Shown in pieces: positions 4,016 through 11,318 of a DNA stretch of 11,318 nucleotides. Position numbers and translations under genes: made by a program. Origin of the DNA: CAZXVW01 sp964644025 (GTDB lineage: Bacteria; Acidobacteriota; Terriglobia; Bryobacterales; Bryobacteraceae); the NCBI GenBank assembly GCA_964644025.1, contig CAZXVW010000143.1, forward strand, positions 1-11,318, written 5' to 3'. The notes under the pieces were generated by a model, which did no database searches, was not told the origin of the DNA, and saw nothing but the letters and a program-made list of their open reading frames with translations. Position 1 is the stretch's first letter, and every line of letters begins with the position of its first letter.

Positions 4016-6645
4016 AGTTCCTACGCCTTCGAGTCGCCAATTACCGCGGCGTTTCCGCCGCCGAGATCGAGATCGCCCGGACCGGAATTACACTTGTTAA
4101 GGGACCGAACGAAGCCGGCAAGACCAGCCTGAGCGAGGCCATCGCCATTCTTTTTGAGTTCCCTGATTCCAGCAAGCATCGGGCTGTCATGGCCATCAAG
4201 CCTGTTCATCGCGATGAAGGGCCGGAAATCGAGTTGCAGGCCGAGAGTGGTCCGTACGCGTTCACTTACTTCAAGCGCTTTCACAAGAGACCGCAAACCA
4301 GGCTCACCGTCACGCGGCCGAAGCCCGAGAACCTCACCGGCCGCGAAGCCCATGAGCGCGCCGAGGCTATTCTCCGTGAAACTCTCGACACGCATCTTTG
4401 GAAGGCGTTGATCATTCAGCAAGGCGATCCGATCCAGCAGCCGCTCTTGGCGAACCAGACATCGCTGTCGGCCGCCCTCGACAAAGCAGCGGGCGGCCGC
4501 CCCGCCGACCCCCGTGAGGAAGGGCTTTTTGAGAAAGTTCGGGAGGAATATTCCCGTTATTACACCGAGCGCGGAAACGAACGAAAGGAGCTTATTGAGT
4601 CCAGCAAAGCCCGGGCAGAGGCCGAACAAGAAGTTGCCCGCATTGAACAGGCCATTCGCGATCTCGAGCAGGATGTCGACCGGGCGGCAGCCCTCCAGCG
4701 GGAACTGGGACGACTCAAGCGGCAGGAAGAAGAACTGACCAGGAATCTTTCTGCCCACACTGCTGCTCTTGAGGAGATTCGATCTCTGGAATCCGCCCTG
4801 TCGGCGGCACGGCTGAAACTGGAGACGGCACAACAGTCCGAACAAATGGCGCGCCGGGACCAGCAGGCCCGCCAGGAGTTGATTGACGCGGTTGCGAAAG
4901 CTGCAAAAGCGCACAAGGATGCCGAGGAGTCCGGCGCCGCCTCTCTTTCGGCGCTTCGTCGCGCCGACGCAGAACTCAAAAAGGCACAGCAAGCTTACAA
5001 GGACGCCGACCGCACGCGAAAGGAAGCGGTCACGCTCGCCACCTTGCGCCGAGCGGATTTCGACTACTACAACAACAAACTCCACCTCGAACAGCTCCGC
5101 GAACGCAAGCAGCGTATCGACGAGGCCCGAAAGAACGCTGCCAAAGCAGAAGAGGTACTGGCACGGAATCGAGTGGATGAGGAAGCACTGAAAGCAATCC
5201 AGGACGCCGAGCGTGCCTTCCTCACCGCAAAAGCCCGGTTGGAGACAGGTGCGCCGAGGGTGCTTCTTCGCGGTTTGGCCGACTGCCGGCTGTCGATTGA
5301 CGATTCCGAACTCAGGCTCGGTCAAGGGAAGGTTCAGGAACTCTCCGTACCCGACAGATCGACGCTGACCATACCGGGCATGCTCACTGTCGAAATCAGC
5401 GCCGGCTCCAGTACCGAGGTCTTATCGAGGAAGGCCGAGGAGGCCCGCAGGCTCCTTGATGATGCCTGCCTGGCCGCAGGCGTTGCGGGTCCTGACGAGG
5501 CGCGGCAAGCATTCGAACAGCGGCGGGAAGCGTCCCGGGACGTGAAAAACAAGGTGCGGATCGAAAAAGAGAACCTCCGGGATTTGACCTACGAGCAACT
5601 TGAGGGAAAGCTGTACAGGCTGCAGAAGGATGTGCCCGGATATCTTGCCCGGCGCGTGCCTGAGCCCGCCATCTGTCCCGACCTGGAGTCGGCCAAGACG
5701 GAATGGATCAGCGCCGAAGCGGCGCAACGGAAGGCGAACGCGGAATGGGAAAGGGCCCGCGAAGCTGTCGAAGCGAAGCGCGGCGCCCGCGAACGCCTGA
5801 ACACCAACTACCAGGAAGCGCGGGTCCAACTCGACCTGTTGGCGAAGGACCTGAAACGTGCGCAAGAGAGCTTGGAGAGGGCCAGGAAAGCTGTTTCCGA
5901 CGATGCTCTCAAAGTGAATCTAGACAAGGCTGTTCGTGCGGTGGCTGACGAAAAACAAAATGTTGATTCCGCCGAGGCATCATTGAAGGCCAAGAACCCC
6001 GAGCGAGTTAAGACGCTGGCGGAGACCGCCAGGGATTCTCTCGAAATGGTGCAGACCCGGCGTGCCGCCGCACACACCGAGCTTACGCAAGTCCAGGAAC
6101 GGCTGGCAGTTCACGGCCAGGAAGGCCTGCACGAGAAACTCCACATGGCGAAAATCCGCCTGCAGCGGGCACTGCATGAGAACCAGTCCCTGCTGCGGCG
6201 GGCTGCTGCCGCCAGGCTCCTGTTCGAGTACATGCGAGATGAACGGGACAAAGCACGGCGCGCTTACGTGGCCCCGCTCAAGGAGAAGATCGAGGAGCTG
6301 GGCCGGCTGGTGTTCGATGACACCTTCGAGGTAGACATTAACGAGGACCTCCAAATCGCCAGCCGGACATTAGGAGGGGTGACGGTCCCGTTCGACTCAT
6401 TGAGCGGCGGCACCAGAGAGCAACTCTCGCTCATCTTTCGTCTGGCCTGCTCGATGATCGTTGCCAAGGATGGCGGCACGCCCCTGATTCTGGATGACGC
6501 GCTGGGCTATACGGACGCGAAGCGTTTGCCGCTCATGGGCGCCGTCCTGGCCAAGGCCGCCAGGGAATGCCAGATTGTCATCTTCACCTGCACGCCCGAG
6601 CGTTACGGCAACGTGGGGAGAGCCACCGATGTGACCTTGGCATAG
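4012..6645 (+). CDS. SbcC/Rad50-like SMC-type ATPase without a zinc hook
   Basis: This 877-residue ATPase starts at an ATG overlapping the nuclease stop. The N-terminal lobe has FLRLRVANYRGV, the Walker A GPNEAGKT (31-38) and a Q-loop at about 136-137 (IIQQGD). The C-terminal lobe has the ABC signature LSGGT (797-801), Walker B LILDD (about 825-829), and an H-loop position that reads IVIFTCTP. Between the lobes are two long Ala/Glu/Arg/Lys-rich coiled coils (about 180-410 and 475-760). The apex lacks the CxxC zinc hook of Rad50/SbcC. Instead there is a non-coiled segment (about 413-468) rich in beta-type residues, with Pro and Gly turns, which looks like a small hinge domain. The Cys residues near there (425, 486, 555) are isolated. 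At 877 residues it is shorter than E. coli SbcC (about 1050). ATP-driven head closing should gate the partner nuclease. Which DNA ends it recognises is unknown. Confidence 0.9.
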   Translation: MKFLRLRVANYRGVSAAEIEIARTGITLVKGPNEAGKTSLSEAIAILFEFPDSSKHRAVMAIKPVHRDEGPEIELQAESGPYAFTYFKRFHKRPQTRLTVTRPKPENLTGREAHERAEAILRETLDTHLWKALIIQQGDPIQQPLLANQTSLSAALDKAAGGRPADPREEGLFEKVREEYSRYYTERGNERKELIESSKARAEAEQEVARIEQAIRDLEQDVDRAAALQRELGRLKRQEEELTRNLSAHTAALEEIRSLESALSAARLKLETAQQSEQMARRDQQARQELIDAVAKAAKAHKDAEESGAASLSALRRADAELKKAQQAYKDADRTRKEAVTLATLRRADFDYYNNKLHLEQLRERKQRIDEARKNAAKAEEVLARNRVDEEALKAIQDAERAFLTAKARLETGAPRVLLRGLADCRLSIDDSELRLGQGKVQELSVPDRSTLTIPGMLTVEISAGSSTEVLSRKAEEARRLLDDACLAAGVAGPDEARQAFEQRREASRDVKNKVRIEKENLRDLTYEQLEGKLYRLQKDVPGYLARRVPEPAICPDLESAKTEWISAEAAQRKANAEWERAREAVEAKRGARERLNTNYQEARVQLDLLAKDLKRAQESLERARKAVSDDALKVNLDKAVRAVADEKQNVDSAEASLKAKNPERVKTLAETARDSLEMVQTRRAAAHTELTQVQERLAVHGQEGLHEKLHMAKIRLQRALHENQSLLRRAAAARLLFEYMRDERDKARRAYVAPLKEKIEELGRLVFDDTFEVDINEDLQIASRTLGGVTVPFDSLSGGTREQLSLIFRLACSMIVAKDGGTPLILDDALGYTDAKRLPLMGAVLAKAARECQIVIFTCTPERYGNVGRATDVTLA

Positions 6646-6690
6646 CAGGAAAGCGCGGCTGACGATGGCCCGGCGGCCGCCGCCCCCCGC

Positions 6691-6709
6691 TCCGGGGTGT
6701 GGCCCCGGG
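6691..6709. terminator. GC-rich hairpin between convergent genes
   Basis: In the 65-base gap between the SbcC-like stop and the glgB stop, CCGGGG (6692-6697) pairs with CCCCGG (6703-6708) around a 5-base loop. It competes with a second stem, CCCCG-CTC-CGGGG (6685-6697). The position between two converging genes suits a bidirectional terminator, but neither strand has a T-tract after the stem, so factor-independent termination is doubtful. Confidence 0.3.
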
Positions 6710-6710
6710 T

Positions 6711-8924
<2,214 letters not shown>

Positions 8925-8943
8925 CAACGGTATTATCTCAGGG
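8925..8943. promoter_or_regulatory. Divergent start region with a shared TATTATC element; candidate bidirectional promoter for leaderless mRNAs
   Basis: Only 19 bases separate the glgB ATG (minus strand, 8924) from the deaminase ATG (plus strand, 8944). On the plus strand TATTAT (8931-8936) is a 5/6 match to the -10 consensus and ends 7 bases before the deaminase ATG. On the minus strand GATAAT (8937-8932) is also a 5/6 match and ends 7 bases before the glgB ATG. A -10 at this distance places the transcription start at about the first base of the start codon. Neither gene has a properly spaced Shine-Dalgarno sequence (CAGGG directly abuts the deaminase ATG). A -35-like TCGACA lies at 8905-8910, but its 20-base spacing is too long for a standard promoter. 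Confidence 0.45.
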
Positions 8944-9891
8944 ATGGGCGATTTCTACCGCAGGCTCGGGAAAGCGGAACTCCACGTTCACCTGGAAGGC
9001 TCCCTGGAACCCGGCACACTGTGCGAGCTGGACCCGGATCTCAACGTCGAGGCGGTTCGCTCCCGGTACCAATACAACAGTTTTCAGGACTTCATCGAAA
9101 CTTACAAGTGGGTCATTGATCGCCTCCGCGGTCCGGCTGCCTACGCCCTGGCCACGCGCCGTCTGCTGGAGCGGCTGGCCGCCGAGAACGTGCGTTACGC
9201 CGAGATCAATCTCTCGGCCGGGATTATCCTGCACCGCGGAATGGATCTCGCCTCCATCTATGACGCCGTGGTCCGGGAAGCCGCACGTTCACCGGTCGAA
9301 GTGTGGTGGATCTTCGACGCCGTTCGCGACTTCGGTCCCGAACACGCCATGGAGGTCGCCCGGCTGGCCGCCGAACGGGCCGCGGATCGCGTGGTGGCCT
9401 TCGGCATCGGCGGCGATGAAAACCGTGGGCCCGCGGAATGGTTTCGCGAAACGTTCCAGTACGCCAGGGATCAGGGCCTGCACGTCACCGCCCACGCCGG
9501 CGAGACCGCCGGTCCGGAATCGGTCCGCGCTGCTCTGGCCGCCGGCGCCGAGCGGATCGGCCACGGCATCCGGGCCGCCGAGGATCCGGAACTGCTCCGC
9601 CTGCTCCGGGAGCGTGACATTGCGCTCGAAATCTGCCTTACCAGCAACGCCGCCATCGGAGCGGTCGGTTCCCTGACCGGGCACCCGGTGCGGCGGATCT
9701 TCGACGCGGGCGTTCCCATCGTGCTGAACACCGACGACCCGGCCATGTTCCACACCACGCTATCCGGCGAGTACGAGCTGGCCGCCCGCCGGTTCGGCTT
9801 CACACGCTCAGAACTGGAAGCGCTCGCCCGGAACAGCTTCCGCTACGCGTTTCGCGCCGCCGCAAGCCCGATTGAACGTGTTACAACGTAG
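8944..9891 (+). CDS. Adenosine deaminase-family amidohydrolase
   Basis: This 315-residue TIM-barrel deaminase removes the 6-amino group from an adenine-type compound using one Zn2+ and a catalytic Glu. The metal and active-site motifs are complete: KAELHVHLEGS (H14, H16), TAHAGET (H184, E187), RIGHGIRA (H207) and LNTDDPAMF (D264, D265). ICLTSN (231-235 region) replaces the more common CPxSN of bacterial adenosine deaminases. I associate that form with relatives including some aminodeoxyfutalosine deaminases, so adenosine itself is not certain as substrate. The start at 8944 is chosen because the family begins a few residues before (K)AELHVHLEG. A start at 8899 would add 15 unrelated residues and overlap glgB. 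The gene is back to back with glgB and only 9 bases ahead of the RNase gene, so it is probably co-transcribed with the latter. The length is slightly below the usual 330-350. Confidence 0.88.
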   Translation: MGDFYRRLGKAELHVHLEGSLEPGTLCELDPDLNVEAVRSRYQYNSFQDFIETYKWVIDRLRGPAAYALATRRLLERLAAENVRYAEINLSAGIILHRGMDLASIYDAVVREAARSPVEVWWIFDAVRDFGPEHAMEVARLAAERAADRVVAFGIGGDENRGPAEWFRETFQYARDQGLHVTAHAGETAGPESVRAALAAGAERIGHGIRAAEDPELLRLLRERDIALEICLTSNAAIGAVGSLTGHPVRRIFDAGVPIVLNTDDPAMFHTTLSGEYELAARRFGFTRSELEALARNSFRYAFRAAASPIERVTT

Positions 9892-9900
9892 GGACTGATT

Positions 9901-11318
9901 ATGGGAGCAATGAAGCTTACTTTCTGGGGCGCTGTCCGAACCGTGACCGGTTCCCTGCACGAGTTGCAAGCCGACGGCGCCCGCTACCTGTTCGACTGCG
10001 GACTGTTCCAGGGCCGGCGGAAAGAGGCCCGGGAGCGCAACCGGAATCTCCCCTTCCCGGGTGACAGCGTCGGCGCGGTGCTGCTGTCTCACGCTCACAT
10101 CGACCACAGCGGGAACCTGCCCTCGCTGGTGAAGAGCGGTTTCCACGGCCCGATTTACGCTACGCGGGCCACGGCTGACCTGTTGAACGCCATGCTCCGG
10201 GATTCCGCGCATATCCAGGAGAAGGACGCCGAGTTCGTCAACAAGCGCCGCCGGCGCCGCCGCTCGCTGGACCCCGGCCTCGAGCTGGAAGAAGCCGAGG
10301 CGCTTTACCGCCTCGAAGACGTGGAACAGACGCTGCCGTTGTTTCGCGAGGTCGCCTTCCGCGCGCCAACTGAGCTTGGCGACTCGCTCACCTTCGAAGC
10401 CTACATCGCGGGGCACCTGCTTGGCTCGGCCGCGCTGGTAGTCGAACACCGGCGCAACGGCGCTTCCACCACGCTGGCGTTCTCGGGCGACATCGGCCGG
10501 CCCAACCTGCCCATCATTCGAGACCCGCGCCCGCTGCCGCCGGTGGATTACCTGATCATGGAGAGCACTTACGGCAACCGCCTCCACAAGCACGAGGAAG
10601 TCGTCGTCAACAAGCTGGCCGGGGTGGTCAACCGCACCGCCGCCCGCGGTGGCAAACTCATCGTGCCCGCTTTCGCCGTCGGCCGCACGCAGCAACTGGT
10701 GCTCATGCTGCACCAGCTCGCCGAACGCAAGGCGATCCCCTCCATCCCGATCTTCGTTGACAGCCCGCTGGCCGTGAACGTGACCGAGGTGTTTCGCCGC
10801 CACACGGAATGCTACGACGAGGAAACGAACCGCTTCCTCTGGGAAGGCGAGGACCCGTTCGGCTTCGGCCGCCTGCGTTACGTTCGCGACGTCTCCCAGT
10901 CCAAGGCGCTGAACGACCTGCGCGGACCCTTCGTGGTCATCTCGGCCTCCGGCATGTGCGAGGTGGGACGCATTCTCCATCACCTCCGCAACAACATTGA
11001 GGACCCGCGCAACACGATCTTGATTACCGGTTTCCAAGCCGCCAACACGCTGGGCCGCAAGCTGGTCGACCGCTGGCCGGAAGTGCGGATCTTTGGCGAG
11101 CCGATGCGGGTGCGCGCCGAGGTGGTCACCCTGAACGAGCTCAGCGGGCACGCCGATCAGCGGGAGCTGCTGCGCTGGATCCGGCCGATGGTCAAATCGC
11201 TGAAGAAGGTGTTCCTGGTGCACGGCGAACCTTCGCAGTCGGAAGCCTTCGCCGAACTGCTGCGCGAGCTTCACGATCTCGATGTGGTGATTCCCGACCG
11301 CGGGGACAGCTTCGAGCT
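9901..11318 (+). CDS. Metallo-beta-lactamase-fold beta-CASP ribonuclease, 3' end beyond the window
   Basis: The frame is open from the ATG at 9901 to the window edge (472 codons), so the stop is missing. It codes for a CPSF73/RNase J-like hydrolase of the MBL-beta-CASP type, zinc-dependent and expected to cut RNA. Zinc motifs are SHAHIDHSG (H64, H66, D68, H69), GHLLGSA (H172) and FSGDIG (D197). The beta-CASP motifs follow: MESTYGNR (E221), VPAFAVGRTQQL, ISASGMCEVGR, LSGHADQ (H417) and FLVHGEPSQ (H441). This family is normally about 450-480 residues, so almost all of it is here. A basic run K115-R121 (one Lys, six Arg) lies in an insertion after the first metal motif and could contact RNA. AGGGA (9890-9894), overlapping the deaminase stop, is a good ribosome-binding site with a 6-base spacer. 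The alternative ATG at 9910 is too close to its GGGAG. The gene is likely co-transcribed with the deaminase. Confidence 0.92.
   Translation, partial: MGAMKLTFWGAVRTVTGSLHELQADGARYLFDCGLFQGRRKEARERNRNLPFPGDSVGAVLLSHAHIDHSGNLPSLVKSGFHGPIYATRATADLLNAMLRDSAHIQEKDAEFVNKRRRRRRSLDPGLELEEAEALYRLEDVEQTLPLFREVAFRAPTELGDSLTFEAYIAGHLLGSAALVVEHRRNGASTTLAFSGDIGRPNLPIIRDPRPLPPVDYLIMESTYGNRLHKHEEVVVNKLAGVVNRTAARGGKLIVPAFAVGRTQQLVLMLHQLAERKAIPSIPIFVDSPLAVNVTEVFRRHTECYDEETNRFLWEGEDPFGFGRLRYVRDVSQSKALNDLRGPFVVISASGMCEVGRILHHLRNNIEDPRNTILITGFQAANTLGRKLVDRWPEVRIFGEPMRVRAEVVTLNELSGHADQRELLRWIRPMVKSLKKVFLVHGEPSQSEAFAELLRELHDLDVVIPDRGDSFE

Noticed and set aside
4021..5325. 434-codon minus-strand frame inside the SbcC-like gene
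   Set aside because: It is a mirror of the coiled-coil coding sequence (Leu/Phe-rich shadow), with no domain and no ribosome-binding site noted. The sense frame has Walker and signature motifs.
865..6645. One defence island made of the toxin-antitoxin pair plus the SbcCD-like operon
   Set aside because: An ordinary metabolic oxidoreductase separates them, the toxin is broken, and there are no mobile-element genes or repeats nearby. The link is not supported by the sequence.
9808..11274. 488-codon minus-strand frame at the right end
   Set aside because: The plus-strand frame from 9901 to the edge has the full set of MBL/beta-CASP motifs. It lacks a stop only because the window ends.

Overview
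The window reads as a piece of a GC-rich bacterial chromosome. The codon use, the M20D amidohydrolase, the Gfo/Idh/MocA protein with a CTVP motif, and the glgB / adenosine deaminase-like / beta-CASP gene set remind me of soil Acidobacteriota (Solibacteres/Bryobacterales type). That placement is an impression from recalled families, not a search result. No rRNA, tRNA, CRISPR array, transposase or phage gene was seen. Both ends cut a gene.

Layout from left to right: the 3' part of an M20D amidohydrolase (1-816); a small antitoxin-like gene (865-1053) overlapping by ATGA a PIN-domain toxin gene (1050-1439) that is broken by one amber codon at position 12; a Gfo/Idh/MocA-family oxidoreductase with an atypical active-site loop (1539-2651); a 230-base gap with a possible promoter, a stray peptide resembling an Mre11 N-terminus, and a 21-codon leader-like ORF with a strong Shine-Dalgarno sequence; an SbcD/Mre11-like metallophosphoesterase (2882-4015); and an SbcC/Rad50-like ATPase (4012-6645). 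The leader, nuclease and ATPase are chained by two ATGA overlaps. Facing this operon on the minus strand is a complete glycogen branching enzyme, glgB (8924-6711). Only 19 bases upstream of its ATG, on the plus strand, an adenosine deaminase-family gene starts (8944-9891). It is followed 9 bases later by a beta-CASP metallo-beta-lactamase-fold ribonuclease gene that runs off the right edge (9901-11318).

How the genes work together: the SbcD-like and SbcC-like proteins should form one ATP-gated DNA-processing complex. Both depart from the textbook family: DxQ and GDxH variants of metal motifs in the nuclease, and no CxxC zinc hook in the ATPase, which has a short beta-type hinge instead. The deaminase and the RNase probably share a transcript. 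The glgB/deaminase start region is so short that both transcripts may begin at or near their start codons, using the two faces of one TATTATC element. The toxin-antitoxin remnant and the other single genes show no clear functional link to these modules.

The points most worth a second look are the divergent SbcCD-like operon with its leader ORF, the single-base amber lesion in the PIN toxin, and the back-to-back, apparently leaderless glgB/deaminase promoter.
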